Below the pieces are notes generated by a model. That model searched no databases, was not told the origin of the DNA, and was given only the letters and a program-made list of their open reading frames with translations. A stretch of 64,000 bases of DNA, taken from the NCBI GenBank assembly GCA_021513715.1, contig CP084167.1:2835060-2899059 (forward strand). Direction: 5' to 3'. The stretch is from Candidatus Heimdallarchaeum endolithica. Lineage in GTDB: Archaea > Asgardarchaeota > Heimdallarchaeia > Heimdallarchaeales > Heimdallarchaeaceae. Below are positions 10,037 to 17,457 of this stretch, piece by piece (position 1 is the first letter of the stretch; the number at the start of each line of letters is the position of its first letter). A program made the position numbers and the translations under genes.

Positions 10037-10070
10037 TCTTATAAAATAAGAGAGGGTATTATATGTACCT

Positions 10071-10556
10071 TTAATTTGCTGTCTGTTTCTTCCATTCCAT
10101 TATTAAAGCCGCTTCTCCATCACGATAATAGTTCTCTATTTGCCTTTTAAAATTGTAATTTAGTTTCTTGTATAGTTCAATGGCTGGATAATTTGATTTT
10201 CTGACTTCTAAATATATAGTGTTAATTCCTTTATTTATCATCCTTTCCATTACAAATTTCATTAGTTTATATCCTACATTTTTTCTTCTAAATTCAGGCA
10301 AAACAGCGATAGAGATAATATGCCCTTTGAAATTTGGTATTCCAATAAGTGAAACAAAGGTTTTTTCTATTCTGGAAAGAACATAACCTATAATTTCCTC
10401 TTCTTCAATGGCTACGGCACAATCTTCCCCATAATTAGATAAAATATGATAAAAGAAATCAAACGAATAGTTTTCAGGTAAACAGAGTTTATTTATTTCC
10501 ATTATTTGTTTAATGTCGGATATTTCTGCTTGCCTTATTAGAAGTGTTGATGACAT
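10071..10556 (-). CDS. GNAT N-terminal acetyltransferase, Naa10/RimI type
   Basis: 161 aa from the ATG at 10556; a TTG at 10574 would add six residues. The sequence follows Naa10/ARD1 through the fold: CLPENYSFDFFYHIL near residue 25, ISIAVLPEFRRKNVGYKLM (acetyl-CoA P-loop, here RRKNVG in place of the usual R/QxxGxG/A), YLEVRKSNYPAIELYKKLNY and ENYYRDGEAALIM. Archaeal homologues acetylate protein N-termini cotranslationally and use acetyl-CoA in the cytoplasm. The gene is convergent with the Arf-like GTPase, and its 5' side opens onto the intergenic region carrying the structured-RNA candidate. The Naa10-type assignment is firm at family level; its substrates cannot be read from sequence. Confidence 0.88.
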   Translation of the reverse strand: MSSTLLIRQAEISDIKQIMEINKLCLPENYSFDFFYHILSNYGEDCAVAIEEEEIIGYVLSRIEKTFVSLIGIPNFKGHIISIAVLPEFRRKNVGYKLMKFVMERMINKGINTIYLEVRKSNYPAIELYKKLNYNFKRQIENYYRDGEAALIMEWKKQTAN

Positions 10557-10653
10557 TAAATTGATTTCTATCAATAGATATAAAAATTTTCCACTAAAAC
10601 TAGTATAAATAATTATTTGCTCTGGGTTTCAAGTAGTATTTTCATCAACTTAA

Positions 10654-10675
10654 TTTTTGTACAATATTTTTGTAC
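10654..10675. repeat. Left arm of an imperfect inverted repeat (TTTTTGTAC motifs)
   Basis: TTTTTGTACA at 10654-10663 is followed directly by a second TTTTTGTAC ending at 10675. The reverse complement (TGTACAAAAA) occurs at 10979-10988, so the pair brackets about 335 bp containing the structured-RNA candidate. These could be ends of a small mobile element or regulator sites. Confidence 0.5.
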
Positions 10676-10679
10676 GCCA

Positions 10680-10876
10680 ATCTTGCTCTCGGAAAGATCT
10701 GTCTAGGAGGGAGATCTAAACACTCATTGAGCCAGAGGAGAAGGTTGAGCACTCCTCCACCGTGGAAACTGGATGAATAAATCCTCTCACACGGGAAAGT
10801 TAAGTCGTATTCAACTTTTCTTTGATTTCTTTCTTTATGTGCATGTTTTTTTTTATCCTGACACGCCGTGCCAGCT
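10680..10876 (+). ncRNA. Candidate structured non-coding RNA, unassigned
   Basis: A block noticeably richer in G and C than its surroundings, with no plausible reading frame. Consecutive potential helices on the plus strand are AGATCT/AGATCT (10695-10700 with 10712-10717), GAGGAG/CTCCTC (10735-10740 with 10752-10757), CCGTG/CACGG (10760-10764 with 10790-10794) enclosing GGAT/ATCC, and AAGTT/AACTT (10797-10801 with 10813-10817). A further hairpin, CTGACACGCCGTGCCAG, lies at 10858-10874; it pairs better on the minus strand (G-U instead of A-C), so orientation is uncertain. I could not match it to RNase P, SRP, tRNA or a known riboswitch. A short similarity to the ACACGGAAGTTAAG segment of 5S rRNA is not backed by the rest of a 5S structure. 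Boundaries are approximate. Confidence 0.5.
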
Positions 10877-10968
10877 TAGAGAGTAAGTATTTTTCTTAAC
10901 ATCTATCTTTTTTTTTCACTCTCTACATTAATAATGTCTTTTCACTATTTAAACACCAATTTTTTAAT

Positions 10969-11026
10969 TTGACAAAAATGTACAAAAAAGCTCTTCATGA
11001 GTTTCCAATAAAATGATTTTTGTCAA
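10969..11026. repeat. 11-bp perfect inverted repeat upstream of rpoK
   Basis: TTGACAAAAAT at 10969-10979 and its exact reverse complement ATTTTTGTCAA at 11016-11026 are separated by 36 nt, about 110 bp before rpoK. The left arm overlaps the TGTACAAAAA copy of the longer repeat pair. Possible uses are an operator, an RNA hairpin or an element end. Confidence 0.5.
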
Positions 11027-11136
11027 TTGTTTTCCACAAAATATAGCTGTAGTTTTAAACCCATTTATCTAAACATTTTTAAGAGATTAAAAATGATGAA
11101 AATTGTAATCTAATTTAAGCATTTGGAGTTTTTATC

Positions 11137-11448
11137 ATGACGAATGAACTAAATGACAAACAAGATGATTTAGAGATTATCTCTGATAAAATCGTTGTAG
11201 GACCTGATAGATTAACTCGTTTTGAACGTGCAAGGATAATCGGCGCAAGGGCCTTACAATTAAGCATGGGCGCTCCAGTTCTTTTAAATTTAGAAAATGC
11301 TGATACAAAATCTCCAATTGTAATTGCTGAATTAGAGTTAAGAGCTAAAATACTTCCAATAAGTATTCGTAGAGAATTTCCAAATAAAACGTATCAAATT
11401 ATCCCTATTCAAAAACTGAGGGATATTCAAGCAATACGTGAACTCTAG
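11137..11448 (+). CDS. rpoK: DNA-directed RNA polymerase subunit K (Rpo6/Rpb6)
   Basis: 103 aa. The core carries the family signature: LTRFERARIIGARALQLSMGAPVLL (residues about 28-52), then ELELRAKILPISIRREFPNKTYQIIPIQ, typical of archaeal RpoK and eukaryotic Rpb6 C-terminal regions. This small subunit binds the clamp base of RNA polymerase and helps assemble the largest subunit. The first 27 residues are acidic and variable, as in many archaeal forms. A GGAG six to eight bases before the ATG can serve as ribosome binding site. It is followed 68 bp later by the eL42 gene in the same orientation, so the two may share a transcript of information-processing genes. Confidence 0.95.
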   Translation: MTNELNDKQDDLEIISDKIVVGPDRLTRFERARIIGARALQLSMGAPVLLNLENADTKSPIVIAELELRAKILPISIRREFPNKTYQIIPIQKLRDIQAIREL

Positions 11449-11516
11449 TTTCGAATTAGAACTAATCAAAACAAATAAAAAGCTATATTAAAGCAAGCAC
11501 ACAAGAGAGGATAATT

Positions 11517-11822
11517 ATGGTAAAAATACCCACAAAAATGTCTAAATATTGCCCTAATTGTAAGAAACATGTAGAAATGAAAGTTAAACAAGAGAAGTCA
11601 GCTAGAAGAGGAGGAGGATTTGGAGCTACTGCTAGAAAAGAAAAGATACGAAGACGTGGATATGGAAATCTAGGTAAATATAGTAAAAGGGCAGTAACCC
11701 AAACAAAAATGGCATCTAAAACCTCTAAAAAAGTAGACCTTCGACTTACTTGTCCTGAGTGCAAGAAAGTTTGGGTTTTGAGCTATCCTCGAACTAAAAG
11801 AACAGAATTTGTTAAAGTATAA
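11517..11822 (+). CDS. rpl44e: Large ribosomal subunit protein eL42 (L44e)
   Basis: 101 aa, basic. A Zn-ribbon is visible: CPNC (residues 12-15) and CPEC (about 79-82). The middle is rich in Arg/Lys/Gly (SARRGGGFGATARKEKIRRRGYGNLGKYSKR), as in archaeal and eukaryotic eL42, which contacts the E site of the large subunit. The protein is absent from bacteria. The start MVKIPTK is preceded by GAGAGGATAATT, giving a good ribosome binding site. Neighbours are rpoK upstream and sucCD downstream after a 158-bp gap. Length and sequence are normal for the family. Confidence 0.95.
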   Translation: MVKIPTKMSKYCPNCKKHVEMKVKQEKSARRGGGFGATARKEKIRRRGYGNLGKYSKRAVTQTKMASKTSKKVDLRLTCPECKKVWVLSYPRTKRTEFVKV

Positions 11823-11980
11823 TTTCTATTCTTTAATTATTCTCTTATTTTTAAGCCATTTTTTATTTTACTATAGTTTTGATTTTCTAAAAATATAAAC
11901 AATCATTTAGTAATACTTATTATTAATATTGTAGACCGCAACAAAACAGAGAATCTTCTGGAAACAGAGGAGGTAAAAAA

Positions 11981-13123
11981 ATGGGTATGCTTTACGAGTA
12001 TGAAGCTAAGGAATTGTTTAGAAAACACGGGATTCCAACTCCCGCTAATAAATTATATAAAAATAAAGAAAGTATTGATGATTTTGTAAAAGAAATTAAT
12101 CAAGAAACATTTATGGCAAAAGGTCAAGCTCTTGCTGGAGGAAGAGGAAAGGCAGGATTAATAAAGAAAGTTACTGCTGAAGAAGCTGAAAATTACATTA
12201 AGAGTATAATTGGTAGAGATCATAAAGGGAAACCAGTTCAGCAAGTAATGTTAGAAGAACCTATGACAATTGCAAAAGAATATTATCTCGCAATTATGAT
12301 TAACAATGCAACAGGAAACTACCACGTTCTTTCTTCAAGTATGGGTGGTGTTGACATCGAGTCAGTTGCAAAAGAGCATCCTGAAGCGATTTTTAGACAA
12401 GATTTACCTATCGATTTTGAACCCTTACCTTATCAATTTGTGGATTTAGGGAAAAAATTAGGTTTTCAAGGTCGAGTTTTGAATCAATTTACCAGTATTA
12501 TGGTAAAAATGTTTTCAATGGCAATTAGTGAAGATTTAACTTTAGTCGAAATTAATCCACTTATTCTAACAGAAGATAACAAACTTATCGCAGCAGATGC
12601 TAAAGTCGTTGTAGATAAAAACGCATATTATAGAAACAAGGATCTAGCACAATTGAAGTCCCAAGTCGATCAATATACAGAACTTGAACTCGAAGCAACT
12701 GAAGCAGGGATATCCTACGTTGAACTTGAGGGAGAAATAGGTATAATTGCTTGTGGTGCTGGATTATCAATGGCAACTTGTGACCTTTTGGAGTATTATG
12801 GTAGTTCTCCTGCAAATTTCCTTGATGTTGGCGGTGGAGCAGATAGGGAGAAAGTCCATAAAGCTTTAGACATTTTATCTAGAGAAAAAATAAAAGGTAT
12901 ATTTATCAACGTTTTTGGTGGTATAACCCGCTGTGATGAAGTTGCTCGTGGAATTATCAGCGCAAAAGAAGAATTGAATATAAAAATTCCAATGGTTATT
13001 CGACTAATAGGAACGAATGACAAAGAGGGAATAAAAATATTAGAAGAAAATGGTTTTCATGCTTTTGGTGAAATGAAACCTGCAGCAAAGAAAATAGTTG
13101 AACTTGTTAAAGGAGGAAATTAA
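11981..13123 (+). CDS. sucC: Succinyl-CoA synthetase (ADP-forming) beta subunit
   Basis: 380 aa, the usual length. The ATP-grasp domain begins MGMLYEYEAKELFRKHGIPTP, with AKGQALAGGRGKAGLIK (about 46-62) in the nucleotide-binding strand-loop and EINPLILTEDNKLIAADAKVVVD (the conserved Glu/Asn Mg2+ ligand region). The C-terminal CoA-ligase domain has FLDVGGGADREKV and INVFGGITRCDEVARGI. The enzyme interconverts succinate + CoA + ATP and succinyl-CoA in the cytoplasm, as a complex with SucD, encoded one base further on. A strong GAGGAGG lies seven to eight bases before the ATG. It likely works with the 2-oxoacid:ferredoxin oxidoreductase encoded at 48-51 kb. Confidence 0.96.
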   Translation: MGMLYEYEAKELFRKHGIPTPANKLYKNKESIDDFVKEINQETFMAKGQALAGGRGKAGLIKKVTAEEAENYIKSIIGRDHKGKPVQQVMLEEPMTIAKEYYLAIMINNATGNYHVLSSSMGGVDIESVAKEHPEAIFRQDLPIDFEPLPYQFVDLGKKLGFQGRVLNQFTSIMVKMFSMAISEDLTLVEINPLILTEDNKLIAADAKVVVDKNAYYRNKDLAQLKSQVDQYTELELEATEAGISYVELEGEIGIIACGAGLSMATCDLLEYYGSSPANFLDVGGGADREKVHKALDILSREKIKGIFINVFGGITRCDEVARGIISAKEELNIKIPMVIRLIGTNDKEGIKILEENGFHAFGEMKPAAKKIVELVKGGN

Positions 13124-13124
13124 G

Positions 13125-14000
13125 ATGGCAATTTTATTAGATGAAAATACAAAAGTAATTGTTCAAGGTATAACAGGAAAACAAGGACGTTTTCACGCTA
13201 AATCAATGTTAGACTATGGAACAAAAGTTGTAGCTGGTGTCACTCCAGGAAAAGGAGGAGAGGAAGTACATGGGGTGCCTGTGTTTGATAGCGTAAAGGA
13301 AGCTGTTGATGCAACAAATGCAGAAGCTTCAGTTATTTTTGTTCCAGCACCCTTTGTTTATTCTGCAGCAATGGAAGCTATAGACGCAGGAATAAAACTT
13401 CTAGTAATAATTACAGAAGGAGTACCAGTAAAAGATTCAGCCAAAATACGTAAGAAATGCAAAGAAACAAATGTTCAACTTATAGGGCCCAACTGTCCTG
13501 GATTAATTACTCCTGGGAAGAGTAAGATAGGAATTATTCCTGGACAAATTTGTATGCCTGGTAATGTAGGAATTGTTAGCAGAAGCGGAACCCTAACATA
13601 TGAAATCATTCAAAACCTTACTCTTAATGGGTTAGGCCAGAGTACTTGTGTTGGTTTAGGAGGAGATCCAGTTCATGGTATAGATTTTACTGAAGCTCTT
13701 GAAATGTTTGAAAATGATGAGCAAACTGAACATATTATCTTGGTAGGAGAAATAGGTGGTACAGGAGAACAAGAAGCTGCAGAGTTAATAAAAGAAAAAA
13801 TCACTAAACCTGTTTATGCTTTTATTGCTGGAAATGGAAGCTGGGTTAAACCTGGAAAACAAATGGGACACGCAGGAGCTATTGTCCAAGGTGAATCAGG
13901 GACTGCTAAAGCAAAAATGGAAATTCTTTCAAAAGCAGGAGTAGTCACGGTTCGTACACCTCAAGAAATACCCGAAAAAATTAAAGAAAAGAGTAGTTAA
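13125..14000 (+). CDS. sucD: Succinyl-CoA synthetase alpha subunit
   Basis: 291 aa. Start set at the ATG at 13125, one base after the sucC stop and seven bases after AGGAGG; the ATG at 13098 lies inside sucC and would add nine unrelated residues. The Rossmann CoA-binding domain reads KVIVQGITGKQGRFHAKSM, then GVTPGKGGEEVHGVPVF. The ligase domain has GPNCPGLITPGKSKIGIIPG, VSRSGTLTYE and the phosphohistidine motif GHAGA (His249). All expected active-site parts are present. It forms the phosphorylated intermediate of succinyl-CoA synthetase with SucC. It is convergent with the signal peptidase gene, 20 bp away. Confidence 0.96.
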   Translation: MAILLDENTKVIVQGITGKQGRFHAKSMLDYGTKVVAGVTPGKGGEEVHGVPVFDSVKEAVDATNAEASVIFVPAPFVYSAAMEAIDAGIKLLVIITEGVPVKDSAKIRKKCKETNVQLIGPNCPGLITPGKSKIGIIPGQICMPGNVGIVSRSGTLTYEIIQNLTLNGLGQSTCVGLGGDPVHGIDFTEALEMFENDEQTEHIILVGEIGGTGEQEAAELIKEKITKPVYAFIAGNGSWVKPGKQMGHAGAIVQGESGTAKAKMEILSKAGVVTVRTPQEIPEKIKEKSS

Positions 14001-14020
14001 CCTCTCTTTTAATCTCTTTT

Positions 14021-15181
14021 TTATGTATTGAAAGTTTTTTCGAAATTGTAGGGGGTATCATGTCCAAAACGTAGGTGTATAGAATAGGAAATTGAAATAG
14101 TAAAAGATTGTGAAATATTAAAATCTGAAGTAGGAACTATAATTGAACCTCCAATAGTTAAATCCCCTTCTTTTTGATAGAAAGAGTACCAGTACATGTA
14201 AGCTAACTCTTTATCATTTTGTATTAGAGTAATATTGAAGTTTTTCAATACTTTATTCCATGTTCCATCGTGTGAAAAATAGATCTTATAAGCAATAAAG
14301 TAAATTTCTCCATCATCATATTGTTGAATTTGAACAAGGCTGATGTCTTTAATTCCTGTTTCTAAGTTCCTGTTACTTACAATAGTATCTAATATTGGAA
14401 TAAAAATTATTAAAGAAATAATAAATACAACTGATATAATAACCTTATTTCTAGATTTTTTATCTCTAAAAGTGTTAACAACTTTGTTTTTGATTCTTTT
14501 TGGCAATTGTTGAAAATATCTGAAAATCTTATCTTTAACACTAACTTTTTCTTTTTTTGTATTTTCTTCTTTGCATTTTTCTTCTTTCTCTTCTTTTTTT
14601 TCTTTCTCTTCTTCTGGGCTTAATATTAAGTAAATTAAGACAATAATTAGAAATCCTATGACTAGATATTGAATAAAAGGATAGGCGCTTAACCATAATC
14701 TCAAATAACCTATTTTTGGTATTAAAAACACTGTTTTTCCTAAAATTGCATCATAAGGAATTAATGTTGATGAAATATTGTAAGAATCAACATAATTATT
14801 ACTATCTGGGTTATCTCCACTTACTCGATAATAATATTCTATTCCTTCATTCGTCGAAACTTTGGTTATATTAATTACTCTATGAATTATAAGTAATTTC
14901 TTTGAATCAGGAATACTGGGGTTGAGATTGCTGCGATAAACTATTACATCCCCCATGTGAATATTATCAGGTTTTGACTTAACAATAAGAAACATGTCCC
15001 CTTGATCATAGGTTGGCCACATACTTGAATGAGGTCCATTTTCGATAACAACAAGTGATGTTCCTAGTATTCCTCCTGTTAGCATTTTAAGGATGACAAA
15101 CATGATTGATGCTATGATGATAAATGAGAAAACATCTTTCCACTTAATTTTAGATAAATATTCAGAAATTGACTGAGACAT
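14021..15181 (-). CDS. Signal peptidase I, archaeal/ER Sec11 type, with C-terminal extension
   Basis: 386 aa. TM1 spans about 17-38. The catalytic region has HSSMWPTYDQGD (nucleophile Ser53, followed by the usual Met), IIHRV (His100, replacing the bacterial Lys) and SGDNPDSNNY (Asp123/126): the Ser-His-Asp arrangement of archaeal and ER signal peptidases. TM2 is near 168-188. A long Glu/Lys-rich segment (about 190-235), a third membrane segment (about 248-267) and an extracytoplasmic beta-rich domain of about 115 residues follow. Archaeal signal peptidases are usually 150-250 aa, so the C-terminal half is an addition of unknown role. It removes signal peptides from exported proteins. On the minus strand ATTTAAAAA lies about 25 bp before the ATG, suggesting a nearly leaderless mRNA. 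Confidence 0.88.
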   Translation of the reverse strand: MSQSISEYLSKIKWKDVFSFIIIASIMFVILKMLTGGILGTSLVVIENGPHSSMWPTYDQGDMFLIVKSKPDNIHMGDVIVYRSNLNPSIPDSKKLLIIHRVINITKVSTNEGIEYYYRVSGDNPDSNNYVDSYNISSTLIPYDAILGKTVFLIPKIGYLRLWLSAYPFIQYLVIGFLIIVLIYLILSPEEEKEKKEEKEEKCKEENTKKEKVSVKDKIFRYFQQLPKRIKNKVVNTFRDKKSRNKVIISVVFIISLIIFIPILDTIVSNRNLETGIKDISLVQIQQYDDGEIYFIAYKIYFSHDGTWNKVLKNFNITLIQNDKELAYMYWYSFYQKEGDLTIGGSIIVPTSDFNISQSFTISISYSIHLRFGHDTPYNFEKTFNT

Positions 15182-15265
15182 TGATTGATGGAAGTGATTT
15201 CCATTTTTAAATATTTACTTTTTTATCGGAAAAAACTTAAGCACAGATTCTAATTGACAACTATA

Positions 15266-15559
15266 ATGTTTAAGCAGATCGCAGCAGATATTGATAAAAT
15301 AAGGTGGGAATATAAAAATAAAATTCTTTTTATAGAGATTACAGGTTTCCTAAGAAGTGCTGGATACACTTTAATCGAACCAAAAGTTAAAATTTCTGAA
15401 CACGAAAAAAAGATTTCTATTTCCCTTTTATCAAGAAGAAAAAAAAATATTGCCACTCAAGCTTTAGTTCCTTTTACTAAAAAAATAGAGTTTTCTATTT
15501 CATCTAAAGGTACTTGGCAAGTTATTTGTAACGATAAAGAAGAAATCATCGATATTTAA
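15266..15559 (+). CDS. Small protein of unknown function, beta-rich
   Basis: 97 aa from the ATG at 15266 (a TTG at 15254 would add four residues). I do not recognise a family. An N-terminal helix (FKQIAADIDKIRWEYK) precedes alternating strands (KILFIEITGFL, PKVKISEHEKKISISLL, KIEFSISSKGTWQVICN), suggesting a small mixed or all-beta fold. There is no signal peptide, membrane segment or cysteine cluster. It is divergent from the signal peptidase gene (85-bp gap) and followed 101 bp later by a nuclease-like gene in the same direction. The ORF is supported by its length in AT-rich DNA and by coherent amphipathic strands. The antisense ORF at 15250-15456 is a shadow. Confidence 0.6.
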   Translation: MFKQIAADIDKIRWEYKNKILFIEITGFLRSAGYTLIEPKVKISEHEKKISISLLSRRKKNIATQALVPFTKKIEFSISSKGTWQVICNDKEEIIDI

Positions 15560-15660
15560 ACCTGTAATTTAGTTTTTTGATAGTATTTTTTTTTATTCAT
15601 CAAAAAATATTTTCTTCTGTTACACAAAAGTTTAATTATGTCTTTTTTGTCGGTTATTGT

Positions 15661-16014
15661 ATGGGTACTGATACAAAAGATTCTCTCTATTTATTATCAA
15701 GAGAATACTTGAAAAGATATGGAAAAATAATAGATGATCTTTCAGAAATAGAAGGACTAAAAAGAAGTGCAATAAAATTTCTAGTTAAGGTAAAGAATCA
15801 CTTTCTAGGTGTTTGGATTCTGGATTGGAAAAGGAATGTGGGGACAGATAAAATTATACATATTGAACGTTTAATCCAAAGATCAAACCTTAGTGGTGGA
15901 TTTATTATCACTAATAAGTTCTCTTCAAATGCAAGACAACTTGCAGAACAGACTGACAGTTTGATTTTAATTGAAAAATCTGAAATTTTATATCACTCAA
16001 AAGGCACATTTTAA
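15661..16014 (+). CDS. Small PD-(D/E)XK-like (Mrr/RecB-type) protein
   Basis: 117 aa from the ATG at 15661; a non-conserved, hydrophobic upstream extension to 15577 is possible but unlikely. The central strand-loop GVWILDWKRNVGTDKIIHIERLI matches the (D/E)xK half of a restriction-endonuclease-like fold (DWK, near residue 60). GGFIITNKFSSNARQLAE then LILIEKSEIL resembles the late part of the Mrr catalytic domain. The length is close to a bare nuclease core with no recognition domain. The protein may process DNA ends or RNA, or be an inactive relative, because the first metal-binding Asp is not obvious. It lies between the beta-rich protein gene and a pilin gene. Confidence 0.55.
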   Translation: MGTDTKDSLYLLSREYLKRYGKIIDDLSEIEGLKRSAIKFLVKVKNHFLGVWILDWKRNVGTDKIIHIERLIQRSNLSGGFIITNKFSSNARQLAEQTDSLILIEKSEILYHSKGTF

Positions 16015-16152
16015 CTTTTAATATTTCTTTAATTTATTTTAATTAGACTGTCTCTTTTGTTCACTTTTTAGATAAGAAATATAATAAGACTATCGCTACT
16101 TTTTTAAATTATAAATTCGTAATATTTTTAGAAACTCATAAAAGTGATTAAT

Positions 16153-16551
16153 ATGATGAAAAAAAGAGGTGTTTCTCCAGTAATTGCAACAGTATTGCTT
16201 ATAGCTCTAGTAACAGCTGCTGCAGCTATTGTATTTTTGGTAGTTTTACCAATGGTTCAGAATCCTGGTGCACAAGCATTGATTACTACTCCAAATGGAG
16301 CTATTGATAATGGAAATGGCACTATGACTTTTAATTTCCAGATTAAAGCGACAGGAGGAGATATTACAGTCACTGATGTAACTGTGTCTCCAACAGTAAC
16401 AGTTAGTTTTACTGCTATAACAATAAGTGCAGAATCTACTCAAACAGTACAAGTTTGGGGAGCATTTACTGATAATACAGAATATACATTTACTTTTACT
16501 TTTACATCAGGAGATAGTTCTTTCACTGAAACAGTATCTGTAACAGCATAA
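16153..16551 (+). CDS. Archaeal type IV pilin-like secreted protein
   Basis: 132 aa starting at ATG ATG AAA AAA; a GTG at 16144 would add three residues. The N-terminus KKRGVSPVIATVLLIALVTAAA is the archaeal type IV pilin/flagellin signal: basic residues, Gly-Val-Ser-Pro at the predicted prepilin-peptidase site, then a hydrophobic assembly helix. The rest is Thr/Ser-rich beta sequence (TVTDVTVSPTVTVSFTAITI, TFTFTFTSGDSSF), like a small extracellular Ig-like domain. The mature protein would be exposed on the cell surface as a pilin-like subunit or an anchored adhesin. No pilus ATPase or membrane platform gene is in the window. T-rich sequence after the stop suggests a monocistronic unit. Confidence 0.85.
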   Translation: MMKKRGVSPVIATVLLIALVTAAAAIVFLVVLPMVQNPGAQALITTPNGAIDNGNGTMTFNFQIKATGGDITVTDVTVSPTVTVSFTAITISAESTQTVQVWGAFTDNTEYTFTFTFTSGDSSFTETVSVTA

Positions 16552-16556
16552 AACAG

Positions 16557-16597
16557 TTTTTCTTTTTCTTATTTTTTATTTATTTATTTTGTTTTTA
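16557..16597 (+). terminator. T-rich terminator region after the pilin gene
   Basis: Repeated TTTTT runs (TTTTTCTTTTTCTTATTTTTTATTT and on to GTTTTT) begin six nt after the stop codon and precede the TATA box of the next gene. This suits intrinsic termination by archaeal RNA polymerase. Confidence 0.45.
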
Positions 16598-16604
16598 GAA
16601 ATTT

Positions 16605-16618
16605 GCTTATATTTATAA
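16605..16618 (+). promoter_or_regulatory. Putative TATA box upstream of the zinc-ribbon protein gene
   Basis: CTTATATTTATAA is centred about 36 nt before the ATG at 16648, leaving a leader of about 10 nt that contains GAGAG. Confidence 0.5.
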
Positions 16619-16647
16619 CCTATTAAGTTTACACTTATACGAGAGTA

Positions 16648-17349
16648 ATGGAAAGCGCTGCAAAGTTGTTATTTCAATCTATTAGCTCTATATACGATTC
16701 AACAATTAGTAGTAGCGCGCTTCAATCTCAAATCTGTTTTAAATCTTTAAATAAACCCACTTATTATTATGGGATACGTTTAAACGATTCTATTATTCCT
16801 GATAGATTAATTATAAGAATTACAGAGAATAAAAAGGATATTTTCATTGATCTATTATGGTTAGTTAATTCTCATGATTTTATAATTAAAAATTGTGCAC
16901 TATTCTCTTATCAAAAAAAGAAAATTACATGTTCTTCAAATTCAAAAGAAGTTAAAATCCTACTAGAGCAAGATCCTTCTATTTCAGCTTGTTATGATGA
17001 TCTTATAAAAGTAGAGGGATTATTTCAGAAAATTCTTGTAGGTTCTAAATATTGCTATTTTCAGAAAGTTTTCGATGAAATAGGGGTTGACTTTGATAAA
17101 ATTCCAACACAATCATTTGCTATCTCTAGAAGTGTTTTAAAACAAAAAGAATTAAGTAACCTTCAGTATCAAGACTTTGCAATTAATTCTTTTATTGCAA
17201 TAATTGATATTGTACAACGTTCATTTGAATTATTAGATTTACAAAGAAAAGGAGAAAAAAATATAAGCAAAGTATACTACTGTGTTCGTTGTGGTTATAA
17301 AATTCCATCTTCCTCTTACTTTTGCCCTTTTTGTGGTGCAAAACAATAG
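16648..17349 (+). CDS. Zinc-ribbon protein of unknown function
   Basis: 233 aa. The C-terminus holds a clear zinc ribbon, CVRCGYKIPSSSYFCPFCG (two CxxC pairs, residues about 212-230), of the type that ends many archaeal regulatory and membrane proteins. The first 200 residues match no family I know. They contain a beta-rich N-terminal part (YYYGIRLNDSIIPDRLIIRIT, KDIFIDLLWLVN) and a helical part (LLEQDPSISACYDDLIKVEGLFQKIL and SFIAIIDIVQRSFELLDLQ). There is no signal peptide or membrane helix, so it is probably cytoplasmic. Start supported by GAGAG before the ATG. It is followed 108 bp later by a GNAT-like gene in the same direction. Confidence 0.65.
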   Translation: MESAAKLLFQSISSIYDSTISSSALQSQICFKSLNKPTYYYGIRLNDSIIPDRLIIRITENKKDIFIDLLWLVNSHDFIIKNCALFSYQKKKITCSSNSKEVKILLEQDPSISACYDDLIKVEGLFQKILVGSKYCYFQKVFDEIGVDFDKIPTQSFAISRSVLKQKELSNLQYQDFAINSFIAIIDIVQRSFELLDLQRKGEKNISKVYYCVRCGYKIPSSSYFCPFCGAKQ

Positions 17350-17457
17350 ATACACTTACTATTGCTTTTTTATTTTACCTCTTGTTCTTAATTAAATCCA
17401 GTTATGAAAAAAGATGGACAATAAGGCTTATTTATAAGAGATTTATAAGACTTTTCA

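Noticed and set aside
10760..10806. Resemblance to the 5S rRNA segment ACACGGAAGTTAAG
   Set aside because: The matching stretch has insertions, the flanks do not form 5S helices I, II, IV or V, and the downstream 60 nt are T-rich.
11083..11112. AGATTA...TAATCT inverted repeat with an ATGATGA box before rpoK
   Set aside because: No D box follows, so it is not a C/D sRNA; a 6-bp repeat is expected by chance in such AT-rich DNA.
13098..13124. Upstream ATG extending sucD by nine residues
   Set aside because: It lies inside sucC, lacks a ribosome binding site and adds residues absent from the family; the ATG at 13125 follows AGGAGG.
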